From Capitulum mitella (Eukaryota > Arthropoda > Thecostraca > Pollicipedomorpha > Pollicipedidae), in contig CP099848.1 in assembly GCA_030062745.1 (NCBI GenBank), positions 13,491,568 through 13,555,567 on the forward strand: 64,000 nucleotides of DNA, in the 5' to 3' direction. Under the pieces are notes generated by a model. That model was not told the DNA's origin and did no database searches. It was given only the letters and a program-made list of their open reading frames with translations. This document shows positions 32,935 to 45,414 of this stretch, in pieces; position 1 is the stretch's first letter; each line of letters starts with the position of its first letter. The position numbers and the translations under genes are program-made.

Positions 32935-33490
32935 CGCCCCTGTGCTGGACTATAGGCGCACCGTTGTTCAAAATGGGCCCATGTGACACCAAAGAAACAC
33001 ATCTGGGATGGTGTATGGGATCCCTGTCGTTCAATGGCGCGCCTGTGATATGCAGAAGTGCCCCAGCGATGGTGTATGGATGCCCTGTCGTTAAAGATTG
33101 GTCCTGTGACACCAAGGAGGCGTCTCGCGTTTGTGAAAGAGTATTGGCGCCCTGCTGTTTCAAAGGCATCCCTGGACACCAAGCAGGCACGCCTGGGATA
33201 GAGTATGAGTGCCTCGCTGTTTAAGAGGTTCCCGGTGGCACCAAGAACGCGCCCCTGTAATGGAGTACGGACACCTTTTTATTCCAAACGTTCATGCGAC
33301 ATCAGAAGGCGCTACTGTGATGGTTTATGGTAAACCTGTCGGTCAAAAAGCGCCCCTGCGACACCAAGGAGCCTCACCTGCGAGAGCGTGTGGTGGCCTT
33401 TCAGGAGGCGCTGCTTTGGTACCACGATGGCGCTCCTGTGCCGGAGTATGAGCGCATTGTCATTCAGAAGGCAACCCACACACACAACGG
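32935..33490. repeat. ~62 bp degenerate minisatellite
   Basis: About nine diverged units. The GTGACACC motif recurs at 32983, 33045, 33106, 33173, 33235, 33296, 33358 and 33418, with a GGAGTATG-like motif in each. Stray units flank the MITE near 34180 and 35636, so the array once extended further. The 183-codon minus ORF over it is a repeat artefact. Confidence 0.7.
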
Positions 33491-34433
33491 CTTCCCAGTA
33501 AAGGACGATGACACCCAGTGGCGTCAATTTTGGTAAATGATTGGGTTGGCCGAGCCGTCGGTCCGACAACCTAACCTCCCCCCAGATGTGGGTTTCTCAA
33601 AGGATTTAGTCCACTTTATTTTTATCAATGGATATTTTGTTTTTTTCGCTACTATTTTTTCAAGTAAAAAAATGTGCATATCCCATGTGTATAGGTATAT
33701 ATGGATATATATATATATCATATACATATATATATATATATATATTCACATATATATACATATACATTCATATATACCTATACACATGGGATACGCACAT
33801 ATTTTTACTTGAAAAAATTGTGGCAAAAAAAATTGAAATTTCCATTCATCAAAATAAAGTGGGCTAAATCTGTATCCCATATGCATATCCCATGTGTATA
33901 GGTATATATGAATATATAAATATATATATGCACATATATTTATATATATATATATATGTATATATAGAGGATAGGAAGATAGATAGATACATTACTTTGT
34001 GCCCTATTCTATACTTTCTGCCTATCTTTTGTCTATTGCGGCCGTTTCTTTCGTTATTTTTGCCCAGTTTCCTTTCAAAACTGGCAGAAAATATTACAAG
34101 GGCCCAAACCAACATTGGAGGGACCCAAATCAACATTGGGTGGGCCAGGACCCCCTCGAAAGAATACAAATCGACACCCCTGATGACACCTTAGCATGGT
34201 TGGAAACAACGTCCTGGTAATATCGAAGTGGCACCAACGTCTAGGAAATAGCCGTCCTTCTGTTAGAATGATTCCTTCGTGGGACAGCAGCTCAGAGCCA
34301 GACCTAGCGTTCCGACCGGCCCTTGGTGGAGTTTTTCACGGACGAATTTTTATCCGTTGATACCAACGCGCCGTATCGTTAAAGAGCTCAAAGGTGAAAT
34401 CATGAACTCTTGTAATAGGATATCGGCTTCCTT
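33491..34433. other. AT-rich satellite-like stretch
   Basis: 33670-33975 holds TATA/CATA runs and two copies of CATATCCCATGTGTATAGGTATATATG (33677 and 33885 area), with an inverted partner near 33770. Two similar flanks make a ~210 bp repeat. 34104-34145 repeats CAACATTGG three ways. No gene. Confidence 0.6.
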
Positions 34434-35630
34434 TTAACCTATTCCCGGCAGGGGGCTAAATCCGACCCCTCGGGTTTTTTGCTTGCCAATTCCAGCCTTT
34501 TTCAAAGCAATTTCACGAAGCTTGGTGAATTTTCCTAGCTATCCTTTCTACGTACTCTGACCGAATTTTGACATTCTGTTTTGCTCAGGGGCGGAGCCAG
34601 GCAACGTTTTTGGGAGGCACCTCAGGCCATTTTTGGCCCTGTTGAGGGTAAAAGGGAAATGACTGCCAAAAATGGCGTTTTTAAGAAAGGACATAAAACC
34701 CTATATGGGTGTATAGCCAAATAGTTGGGCAATGTGCAATTCAATTCTGTTTACCTGAAGTCACTTTACAAAGTCAAATCAAGGTCAAAAGTCAAACTTT
34801 GGTTTTATAGGAAATTATTTAGGCGCTACTTCTTAAAATAATAAATCCGGAATACATACATGACGTAGAAGAGTGCCATCTACTTATGTAAAACGTTTCA
34901 ACTTGATAACAGTTCGGGTCACGGAGCCATGACCTAAAATGTCAGTGCGCGTACCCCGTATCACAATAGCCGTAAAATGCGATTTTTGAAAGTGATTTCA
35001 AATTATTGAAAACTTTTACGGACAATACTGAATGCACACGAGATCATTCCAAGTGACTCTAAGGTCACTGGAGGCCATTTAAGGTCAAAGGTCAAGAGTT
35101 AATCTGAAGAGCATGTGCCCATTACAGTTCCCCTTTTTCATGTCCCTGGCACTGCCTATGCTAACATTATTCAAACATTGTAATACGATTTGTACTTCTT
35201 TACCATAACATGACTAGCGGAAGCCAAAAAATGCTGTTACCTGTTTTTGTTCATTCAGTTGTTAAAAAACTAATCCTGCTATTTTTAAAACATTGTGAAC
35301 GCCTACGAATTTTCTCAAAATTTCAAATGTGTGTACCCATAGTGAAAGTCCCATGCATAATCTTTCGATTCATGCCGATCTCATCGAAATCGGTCCAAAA
35401 ACAACGGAGTTATAAAAAGTCCAAAAATGCCCTTCATTTTTATATTTTTGACCCCTGTATCCACCCTTTCGAAATTTTGAAGTTGTGTTTAGTGTAGTTT
35501 ACGTCATGGCAAATCGATTTCCGTTTGTTGGGATGAAATCGGATGTGTAGTTCTCGAGATCACGGGGGGGCGAATCCGCCACCCCCCCCTGCCGGTAATC
35601 GGCCATACTGTCTACCGGGAAGAGGGTTAA
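34434..35630 (-). mobile_element. piggyBac-like MITE, copy 3 (full length)
   Basis: Flanked by TTAA at 34434-34437 and 35627-35630, inverted relative to copy 1. It carries a perfect DR1 AGGTCAAAGGTCA (35082-35094) and TCAAGGTCA (34779-34787). Confidence 0.85.
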
Positions 35631-36339
35631 AAAGGCGCTCCTGTGACATCGAGGAAGCGGCCATAATAAAACATATACGTAATGAAATATGCCCATATAT
35701 AATATGGGCAAGCCTTTCTCAGTGAATACGAGTCAAACCACCCTCTCGGGTCGATCTGACGCAGGCTGTCACATATGAATGAACACTTCGCGTGGTTTAA
35801 GCGTTGTAACGATAAAGGCTGGCGGCCTTCCGGCGTAATTCTGCCACCCTATCGGTGCGGTTTTGGCGCCCTCCACAGTATTGTTTTGGTGCCCATAAAA
35901 AACCTTCTCCCGGACAAAATACTGGATTCGACTCTGAACCAGAATGATGGGGCTTTGGGCATCTAACATTTATGGATTTCAACGTTCACTTTTCAGTCAT
36001 AGAGCATGGCAAAGGTCAATATTGGACCTATTCGGAGCATGCCATTTTTACATACAAATAGGAGAGTACTGACATCACAAGGCTAAAATACATAAAAGGC
36101 ACGCAAATGATGCAAATAGGTACACGTCTTCATAAGGGAAATGGTAACAGAGGCCGACCTCGTTTACGCGTTACACCAGATCCTCACACTGCTGCACAAA
36201 CCGAACTGGTGAGCCCCAATCACTGGCTGCACCTCTCGTTAGAAAGAGCGCGCGACCAGGCCGTGCAGGGAGCTCAAGGCAGGATGCCCAGTTAAGCCTG
36301 CCAAACATCAGGAGCTCCGCCGCCGGTAAGAGGCCGGTC
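35631..36339. other. Non-coding, no gene seen
   Basis: Short ORFs only. Both strands of 35769-35969 are open but show no motif. Confidence 0.5.
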
Positions 36340-36394
36340 GTGTATCGTGCGGCTTCTTTTTACAATTCCCTGCCGCCCGAACCCACCGATATGT

Positions 36395-36635
36395 CAGTAG
36401 TGGTCCGAGTGACGGTCCGACAGAGGTTCACAGAGGTCCCTTTGGTGGTCCGACAGAGATCCATATGGCTGGCGGATGGCTGTCCGACAGAAACGCACAG
36501 GGCTGTCCGACAGACTTCTGTGAGGCGGTTGCCGTACAGGGGCTTGCAGAACGTCCCAACAGCAGTCGGCACGGTGGTCCGATGCTGCTCCGTGACGTAG
36601 CTACAGAGGGCCGACAGCGGTCCAATGCCAGTCGG
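36395..36635. repeat. Degenerate GGTCCGACAGAG repeat
   Basis: GGTCCGA or TGTCCGACAG recurs at irregular 20-45 bp spacing. It makes open frames on both strands with no coding evidence. Confidence 0.45.
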
Positions 36636-36639
36636 CACG

Positions 36640-36850
36640 TGGATGCCGGCACTCCGACGGGACCGCCGCCGCGGCCGCCGAGGCCGCCGGCCTTCCGCGA
36701 GCGTGACGACACGCCGCCGTCAAATCTGATCGAGGACTTCATTGTTGCTCCCGCCGTTCCGTGTATGCGGTCACCCGTTTCCGCAGCGGCACGGCGGTAC
36801 TACGCGGGACATCACCACTTGGAGATCCATTACCGCAAATGCGAATCTTT
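36640..36850 (+). repeat. Partial third copy of CpG-rich block 2
   Basis: GACGGGACCGCCGCCG, then CGGCACGGCGGTAC and GCGGGACATCACCACTTGGA, matching 13400-13590. Confidence 0.65.
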
Positions 36851-37022
36851 GTGCGCAGGGGTGTCGTTCGTTGTTAATCTTTGGGGCGAGGGGCCCAAGT
36901 TAAGTTCCCCACAAATGTGGATTTCTAAACGAATTTAACATACTTTTTCCACTAACGGCAATTTAAGATTTTATGTCATACCTTATCAAAATGTTGCATA
37001 TATCCTCCTGTATATCTATGTA

Positions 37023-37086
<64 letters not shown>

Positions 37087-37589
37087 CGGAGAGAGAGACA
37101 GAGATGGATAGATATAGATACATATCTGCAATATGCGAATGTCTGTACTATCACTCTGCTTTACGAAATCCATGATTCCTGGTTCAATTTGAATTGCCTT
37201 TTTGCATTCAATCGTGATTTTATATTTCTGGCAAAAAAACATTGAGAAGTTCCAGAGGAACATTGGTAAGGCTCAAATCGATATCGTTAGACACTTAGCT
37301 ACAGGCCTATAGTAAATGATGCCTCTGAATACAGTGTGCCCGTCTGACCACAGAATTTGTCACTGCTCCTTTTCTAAACATTTTGGACTATTTAAAGCTT
37401 TGTTCTATGCTTTCTACCTGTCTGTGCTCTATCATGGACGTTCTTTCCGTCATTATTGCCTATTTCTCTTGCAAATCGGCAGAAAATGTTGGGAGGGTTC
37501 GAGATCCACACCCGGAGAGCCATGGCCCTTCCAAAAGAACACAAATCAGCAGCCCTAATTGTGTGTATGCAAACAGCTTCAACCACCGC
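36851..37589. other. Non-coding, with a (TA)n microsatellite
   Basis: (TA)n spans about 37025-37082 and is flanked by GAGAGAGACAGAG. No gene seen. Confidence 0.6.
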
Positions 37590-37900
37590 GCTATTCGGGA
37601 AGCCAACGTGGAAATCCGGGAAGCCGGCCTGCGCCGCGGGCCAATGCACCCGGCCATGACGTCATAGCCGAGGAGGTTGTTCATTGGCTGGGAGGACGCG
37701 AGCGCAGCGCCCTTGCCAGCGCCTCTCGCGAGGCGGGCGAGCGACAAGCCGGCGGGAGAGCAGATTCCCTGGTGACGCAGTGCCGCGAATGAGTCAGCGA
37801 GAGCTGGAGGCCGCCGGGCAACCGGTTTTCTTCTGCCACGTGCCGGCGCGCTCCGGTGATGCAGGCGGAGTCCCACCGCCGTCAAAGTCAAGGGTACGAT
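37590..37900. promoter_or_regulatory. Promoter-like CpG-rich patch
   Basis: About 300 bp much richer in GC and CpG than its flanks. It contains CCAAT (37641-37645), TGACGTCA (37657-37664), an inverted CCAAT box (ATTGG 37683-37687), TGAGTCA (37790-37796) and CACGTG (37837-37842). This combination resembles a housekeeping-type promoter. No adjacent exon could be identified on either strand, so it may be a relic or a promoter of an unrecognised transcript. Confidence 0.4.
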
Positions 37901-38441
37901 TCGGCCTTCTCGCTCGAGTTCTCTCTTGAAAAATGAATTCCACCAACGTGTAACGATGAGACCTAGACTGAGCAGGAATCGCGTGACAAGGTCGTGAAGA
38001 AGTATGTCTATGATAACCTAGGAATGCCACAAGGGTACCATTTCATTGAACCAGGGGAGTGTTGCACTGCAGACGTTATGAAATGGCAGCATTGCGAAGC
38101 AGCAATGATGTCACGGTTGGTTACTGAGAATGGATACCAATCTCGGTAATACACCGGAAGACGACGCGTTCTTTTCCGCCAGTTGCGATGTCAATGTGTT
38201 CATGGGGGAAGCATGAGAATATCTTTACGCAGCGATTTGCATGACAGAACCGTACAAAGGACCTGTGCGCTGTCTGTCACAGTCATAAAACAGGTTTTAT
38301 GACGTCATTAATCAAAGACTCGTTTTTAATCAAAGACTCCGATGTTCAGATTGCATTACAAATGGCATGGGGCAGAGACGCTTAACAGGCGAAGCGGACA
38401 CTGCCACCAAAGGCGCATCGCACAAAGACAGTCGGGTACGC
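37901..38441. other. Non-coding, no gene seen
   Basis: No coding signal. Confidence 0.55.
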
Positions 38442-39661
38442 TTAACCCTATTCCCGGAGGGCTAGACAGTATGGTCGATTCCCGGCAGGGGGGGGGGGGC
38501 GAATTCGGCCCCCCTGAGATCTCGAGAACTACTTGTCCGATTTCATCGCAACAAACGGCAATCGATTCGCCGTCACGTGAACTACATTTTTATAGAAAGA
38601 AATTTTCAAAATTTTGAAATTTGTGGATACAGGGGGGCAAAAATATTAAAATGGGGGGTACTTTTGGACTTCTTATAACTCCCTTGTTTATGGACTGATT
38701 TCGATGAAACTAGCATGAATCGAGAGATAATGGATCGGGTTTTTACCATGGGTCCGCAAATCTGAAATTTTGAGAAGTCATGGGCGTTCACAGGGTTTCA
38801 AAAATAAGAGGATTAGTTTTCTAACAACTGAATGGACAAAAGAGGCAAACACCTTTTTTTGGTTTCTGCTAGTCATGTTATACTAAAGAAGTGCAAATCG
38901 CATTACAATGTTTGTATAATGTTAGCATAGGCGGTGCCAGGGACATGAAAAAGGGGAGCTGTCTCATGGTCACACGTTTCTCAGATCAACTTGTGACCTT
39001 TGACCTTAAATGACCTCCAGTGACCCTGGGGTCACTTGGAATGATCTCATGTGCATTTAATATTATCTGTAAACGTTTTCAATCATTTGAATCCACTCTA
39101 TTTCAAAAATTTCATTTTATGGCTATTGCGATATAGGGTACGCGCACTGACATTTTAGGTCATAGCTCCGTGACCCGTCCTGATATCAAGCTGAAACGTT
39201 GTACACAAGTAGAAAGCAACGTTCTACGTCATATATATTCCGGGTTTGGCATTTAAAAGAACGGCGCCGAAATTATTGCGAAAAAAAAAAATTTTGACTT
39301 TTGACCTTGATCTGACCTTGTAAAGTGATCTCAGATAAACAAAATTTTGTGTGCACATTGCCCAACTACTTAGCTATACATCCATGTAAAGTTTTAAGTT
39401 TTATCTTCAAAATTCTGTTTTTGGCAGACATTTTTCTTTTACCCTCAACTAGGCCAAAAATGGCCTGAGGTGCCTCCCAAAAACGTTGCCTGGCTCCGCC
39501 CCTGAGCAAAACGGAATTTTGAAATTTTGTCACAGCACGTAGAAAGAATAGCTAGGAAAAGTCACCAAGTTTCGTGAAGCTGCGTTAAAAAGCCTGGAAT
39601 TGGCAAGTAAAAAACTCGAGGGGGGCGGATTCAGCCCCCCCCCTGCCGGGAATAGGGTTAA
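38442..39661 (+). mobile_element. piggyBac-like MITE, copy 4 (full length)
   Basis: Intact TTAA on both sides (38442-38445 and 39658-39661) and termini identical to copy 1 over the first 12 bp at each end. Perfect DR1 TGACCTTTGACCT at 38994-39006 and TGACCTTGA at 39302-39310. Confidence 0.88.
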
Positions 39662-39959
39662 GCGATATAACAGACGATAAACATGCATTTTCCAAAAACG
39701 ACGCACAGGAGCGTAGGAGCATCGCAAAACTGTGTGAGATGGAAGGCGCAAAGACGTTTTTCCCATAACGCTAATGGTACATTTCCAAAAAAGTGGGAGT
39801 CACGCCGCCCCTCGTTCCTACGCCAATCACGGCCTACGTTGCGATGTGGGTTTTGGCCTGAGTCAAAATGCTTGCAACAATACAAGAAAAAAACACAACA
39901 ATTTCACGAAAAAAACGCGGAAACTCCGAAGAAATCACATAAACTATCGTTTTATTGTG

Positions 39960-40126
39960 CAGGGGAGCAGCCAGGACTTTCTTGAGGAGGGGGCCCGGAG
40001 CCCAGTGTGAACTGAAATCATACGAAAAAAGCCTGCTGGGAAGACGATATGTAATGGTTTTCACGAAAAAAATCGGGCCTAAGGAGGGGACCCTCACCCC
40101 GGGGCCCCCCTTTGGCTGCGCCAGTG
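39960..40126 (-). mobile_element. hAT-like MITE, 167 bp
   Basis: Inverted relative to the copy at 48313. Ends are CAGGGGAGCAGCCAGGAC and GGCTGCGCCAGTG. Flanks TTATTGTG and TTCGTGTG agree at 6 of 8 bases, consistent with an aged 8 bp target duplication. Confidence 0.65.
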
Positions 40127-41285
40127 TTCGTGTGCTTATGTGACTGTTACGTCAGTTGACCGTCTACCCGAAAACGCAACAATACTCTGAACGTGTCGCT
40201 CTGCAGGAAGAAAATTTTACTAGCATTAGGACAATAATTACCGGCTCACCTTTTTCAGTCTGTCTGGCCTGACTGGAACATATTCTTATTGTTCCAGGTT
40301 AATTCGCAGTATGATGGCATAAATTATGGTGGACTGTTGGTGATGACGGGAAGCTGGCCTCCGAGCTCGGGAAAATTCAGCACAATCCCAAACAGTGGCG
40401 TAGCCAGGATGCGGTCCAGAAGAGGGTGAACTCCAAAGTAGAACCCCAGACCCACCCCAAATTAAGGAGACTTCCCAGATTTTGACATTTTCTTTTCAGG
40501 GACCCCTGAACTAAAACGGCCAAGGTTCTTAACTCGCCTATAAATTTGCAAAACAAGCAAAATAAATAAAATTTCATATCAGTAACAGATCGATAAGCGT
40601 TGGCCATTTGACCTCTAGATTCTCTCCCGTGAGTGTCTGCTTAGGGTTACTGCCTGAGGCGTGCTCCTGTTGTTTACCAATCGTTGTCATACGTGTTTGC
40701 TCAAGGCTGCTCTCACAGGCGCACTGGTTTTTTTCTTATCCGCAGTCCCGGCGCGCTGCTCAGACGTACTCTCTGAGGCGCGCCTTTGTCTTTTCCCTGT
40801 CAGAGACTCGCACTTGCCCTTTCCCTGCAGATTTGTTTTGCGGTCAGATGGAAGCCGCCGTTGTAAGGGTGGTTGGGTTATTACTGCGTCGTGTATCGTC
40901 GTTTTCGTGTTACTGAGATGTGTACACGTTAGTCACGTTTCTGTTGACTGTAGGGTCAGGCGGAGGACTAGTAACAGAGGTTGTTCTCGAATCCAGGTGT
41001 CATTTCAACCTGACAAGGTCTGAGGCGAGAGCTGGTTTTTTAAGTAGACAGCGATAGGGAAGCGTAACAGTATCCTCGCACGTCATCAAACTAATGCCAG
41101 TAAAACGCACCGCGGAGCGTGTGACGTACGAAGCTTCTCGTCTTTTCCCTTTAAGTCACCAGTGTGGTTTGCATACTATAAGGTTCTCTATCACGCAGAG
41201 GTAAACTGGACGCTTGGCTCAGCGTTCCATGAACAGTGCATTCAACCCATCTAACTTACTACTATACTTACATCACATTACATTA
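40127..41285. other. Non-coding; possible MITE end
   Basis: CAGTGGCGTAGCCAGGATG at 40394 looks like a lone terminal repeat of the same hAT-like class. 40620-40860 repeats a CTGAGGCGCGC/CTTTTCCCTG motif loosely and gives overlapping ORFs of 102 and 120 codons. No domain recognised. Confidence 0.45.
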
Positions 41286-41289
41286 CTGT

Positions 41290-42230
41290 CTCAACGCTGC
41301 TGGCCATCCCAGAGCTCCTGAGTCCAAGGGCTCCTGACCGTCCCAGGGCGTCAGGGCCCTGATTGTCTCAGGAACCACAACCGTGCAGGGTCTCTGACCG
41401 TAGGAAGCTCCCTGGCCATCCCAGGACCCCTGACTATCCAGGCCCACTGGATGTCCCAGGGAACCTGACCATCCCAGGGCCCCCGACTATTTCAGGCTCA
41501 TTACTGTCATATGGTCTCTGTCCCAAGGGCCCTGGCCGTCGTACGCTCCTGAATATCCCAAGATTTATGAATTGCGAGACCCTCGACAATCCTCAGGCCC
41601 CTGACTGTTACAGTGTCCTGGCCACGCCCGGGCCTTTACCGTCACAGGACCCTTGCCCATTCCGGTGCTTCTGAACGTTACAGGCTCTTCACTGCATCAG
41701 GGCTTATACCCCTGATCATCCTGGGCGCCTGACTATCCTCGGGCCCTTGGTCGCCCCAGGGGCCTCGACCATCTTATATGGGCCAATTACGTCCCCAGAA
41801 CCGCTGGCGGTCAAGATTCATGACTGTCCTGGGACCTCGACCATCCCAGGCCCTTTCCCGTCCCAGGGCATCTGGCCGCCACAAGACCTCTGACTGCTTC
41901 GGAGTTCTCGGCTGTATCACGTCTTATGACCATCGCATAGTTCATGAACGTCTCAGGGTTCCGATCGTCCCAGGACCCCTGACCATTCGAGGACTCCGAC
42001 TGCTTCATGCTCATGACAGTCTCGGGGCCCCTGGCCGTCTCAAGATCTCTGACAGTCCCTGAAGGCCTGGAAAATCTCAAGGTATTTGGCCATCCCAAGC
42101 CCCCTGGCTATCTCACGGGCCCTGGTTGTTTCAAGGCCTCAGGCCATCCCAGGGCCCCTGACCGTATCGGCGCTGCCGGTGGCCTCAGGGCCCCTGGTCG
42201 ACCCCCAGGAGAGGGCAGTCGCCCTCGTCA
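41290..42230. repeat. ~24-26 bp degenerate minisatellite
   Basis: About 35-40 units of the form CC(A/G)TCCCAGGGCCCCTGAC. Units alternate CTGACCATC, CTGGCCGTC and CTGACTATC. Spans about 940 bp. Several open frames of 94-122 codons are by-products. Confidence 0.75.
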
Positions 42231-44184
42231 CCCTCCCTTCGCTGCACCACTAAGCACAATGGTCATGCATGGGAAGAGAGAAATCCAGCATGTCATTTGC
42301 CCTCGTGTCCTGAATACGTGGCGCCGCCAGTTCCACCCGACACGCGATGTCAGGATAGCTGAACACACGGTGTAGGTAGTCAGGAACATTCTACCATCGT
42401 GCTGTCCGTGTTAGTGTGCGAAAGTTGACGCTGCGATTGCGCCGAAAAGGATGGAGATTAGTAATTCTGGTGCTCAAATGTGCGACTTGGATAATTGAAT
42501 GAGCAGCTTGGTCCATATCTGGCAATACAGTTGATCGAGAAAATGTGAGACGTGGCCAGAAACGGTAATGCTAGTAGTAAAAGCGGTGACTGATGAATCC
42601 GATGAGAAGAACAGTGAATTCGGTGACGTATGAGAAGAATCTGGTGAAACGAAGAATTATGTCCCCTATTGTTACGCCTTATATGATCCAAGACAAGTGA
42701 GCACCAGAAAGGAGCTGGTTTTTGGACCTGGGTTCCCTTAGCCGCCTGGATATTTCCTGATCTGCCGTTGAAGTTGTTATGGATGGTGGGTTTAAGAACG
42801 TTTTCTTGGTAATGATCAATCTAACCGTAGTATTTAAATACGGTTGCCTTGATCTAGACAATCCAAGATTACCAGGAGTTCACGGAAATCAGCCTCAGCC
42901 ACGGAATTTTCTTGAAATCGACAAGCTTTTTTAACAGAGGCTTCATCGAGGGAACTGTTGAGCGAAATCACATTCCTTTGAACGTGAATAGTGTTTTCCC
43001 AGTTCCTTATGATTCGCCACATCGCACTGGCGATGTCACAAAAACGAGCATCTTATTCCAGCTATTGTGGCACATATTGTGACACCAAGGACCTTTTACT
43101 ACGAAATTAGTCCAGCTAGTTAACCTTCGCCCCAAGACGTCCTGATCACGACTACTGACGTCAATCGACGTAGACCACGAGAAAACCACCCATTCCGATG
43201 GTAAGCTGAAGGCCAAGTTGGCAATGTCTCCCTGCCCCCTGGGTTGTCACAGCTGAGCGTCAGGTCTGAGCTCATCGAAAGGGCATCTCCGCTTCAGCTT
43301 GTCAGGCATGGGATCATAAGGTCACCGATCACATCACCAAAGGACGGGCGTGGGCCGGAGGGGCCAGCGCCCAGACAACACTGGTCCAGCGCCGTCATAC
43401 CCCGGCCGGAGACGGGTCGACCTGACCCGACCGTCACACAGCCGACCAGAACCAAACGTCAGACGGTCCGACCATCTGTCGGCTGACCAGCGAACTACGC
43501 TCGCCAGGAATACCTGTCAGCTGACCAGACAATCTGCCAACTGGCCAAACCACCAGTCCCCTGACCATGAGCATCCGCCTGGCCATATATGAGGTTGAAC
43601 ATCGCCTTGTCGAAGAACATCAGTCAGCTGGCGAGAATTCCAGTCAGTTGGCACGTCAGTGTATGCACTAGGGTGCATCGTCATGAAGCTTTTTTATTCC
43701 TTGGTGACAGTGAAAGCATGACCGAGCACCTTTCTATTTAGGTGCTATAATCTACTTCAAAGTGTTCAAAACGTGGGAGGAAAAATGCGTCCATGCAGGC
43801 CAATTTATATTTTCGTGTAAATACCGTCCTGCCACCCAGATGCAAAATCATAAGAGGATTTCTTCACTCGAACAAAAATTAAAACGCTTTTCTTATGTTA
43901 ATAATTGAGACATAAGTATATAATCAGGGATATTGCTTAAATCAGTTAACGAAAAGACAGCGATTGATACCAAAGCCGCTGATGTGAAGCAGCAATCGTG
44001 ACGATTTCTACAGGCGATTTACTCACATACTGTTATCATAGCGCCAACGTTTCATGAAAAGTCCGAGTGATTTTGGATGAATACTAGTAATCTGTTTCAA
44101 CGGAGAATGTGAGCAGCGCTTCTTTACTCACCGTGGAGTCCCGTCATATGCGTTTGAACCCTATCTTACGGAATGGCTGTGGCA
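42231..44184. other. Non-coding, no gene seen
   Basis: 43250-43640 loosely repeats CTGACCAG / CAGTCAGCTGGC motifs. Otherwise short ORFs only. Confidence 0.5.
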
Positions 44185-44189
44185 AGAGA

Positions 44190-44957
44190 CAGTGATGCTC
44201 GAGTTTCGCACAAACGTCACCGTCTCTGGCATCTTCTCCGGTGATTTTTCCGACGCCTCTGCCGCTGTCTGGATGGCTCGCTGCACAGCCTGAAAGTGGA
44301 GGGAAGATTCTGGGATGTCTAGCGGTGTGTTATCAGCTGCCTGATATCAGAATTAGTCGCTGAATAGTAGTATTTTGTTCCAACGGCGGAGTGGGGCGAG
44401 TGGAGGCTCGGAAACTGGCTCTGTCGCCCAGTCAAATAGCTCCGTGTAGCTTTCAGCCTTCATCTTGATGACGGGCACCCTGAACAGGTGGACGCCGTGA
44501 TGCTGTGGGGCCCCCGCTGCCGGCATTTGAGCGCAGCTTTCATTTCTCTTTCTCGCACCGCTTTGCTGTCCTCAATGGGTATGACGAGCGCCAGGGCCTG
44601 GGGATCGGACCAGTAACAATCCCTCCTCAGTACTATCTTCACAGTTTCCCGTAGTCTCGGCTACATCTGACTCAGGGGATGAACGCCTTCAAAAAAGTTC
44701 TCACAAGAATATACCACTTCCAGTTCTGCTTTATCTTGAACCACGTAATGACGCAGCGCCCAAGTGAATATGAACTGTACCAGCTGCACGAATTCTTCTG
44801 ACGGCTCTGGGTGAGACACATACAAGCGTAGAACTCTGGTCGCTTGTGTCAGCCATCTAGTATGACTGAATGGACCTATTTTTCCGACGGGTATGCAGGA
44901 ATGTACCCGCAGTGGATACCATTCACCAGCAGCTAGCTCCTCGTTACTTGCGCTCAA
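44190..44957 (-). pseudogene. Decayed transposon-associated ORF (SHTRWLT/TEPP family)
   Basis: Minus-strand fragments appear in order. FSHTRWLTQATRVLRLYVS with PSEEFVQLVQFI lies in 44957-44661. VLRRDCYWSDPQALALV with VREREMKAALKCRQ lies in 44642-44500. HLFRVPVIKMKAESYTELFD with EPVSEPPL lies at about 44490-44410. FQAVQRAIQTAAEAS lies at about 44330-44240. I recognise this order (SRWLT; RNaYfaHPe...IRElglkrI.kAR; P.lN..A..Y.dLi.W...TEPP; hTQAVER.VK.vTEAS) from a multicopy uncharacterised family in cnidarians and arthropods, probably mobile-element encoded. Frame shifts between fragments show decay. The N-terminal part was not found. The family's enzymatic role is not known to me. Confidence 0.55.
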
Positions 44958-45414
44958 GCGTAAGCTTCCGGTCGTTACTCAGTTGCTCTGTCAGGGCATC
45001 GTCCTGCCTTTGCGCCTGCCATCGGCGTGAAGTTGATGCAGGGTTTCGTTTCAGCTGAACCAGCTGAGAGCCTCCCCACTGGCCCAGTGAATGACTCGGG
45101 TCCCGACTGAACACCATTCGGCTGACAAAACACCTTTCGCGAGCTCAACTCATTCGCACGCAAATGGCAAATAAACCAGTGAACTGGGTGCCGCTAAAAC
45201 AGCTCAGACAATCGGCAGATGCAGTCGTAACGGCCAGTGTTAATGCTGGTGCTGCCACAGCAAACGACACGGACGTGATAGCCGAGATCGCCAACGATTC
45301 GTCACAGCTCCAAACGCACATCCCCCGCGCGTCCGACTGAAACTTGAAATGTGTCACGCATTCATCCGCCGGGTTCAGAGATAACCAGAAAAGTTCCTCT
45401 CTGTGCTTGGTCAT

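Noticed and set aside
33524..34194. IYIYIY-rich ORFs
   Set aside because: Translations of TA/CATA simple sequence on both strands.
40608..41023. Cys-rich 102/120-codon ORFs
   Set aside because: Overlapping frames over a loose GC-skewed repeat. No consistent signal peptide plus cysteine framework.
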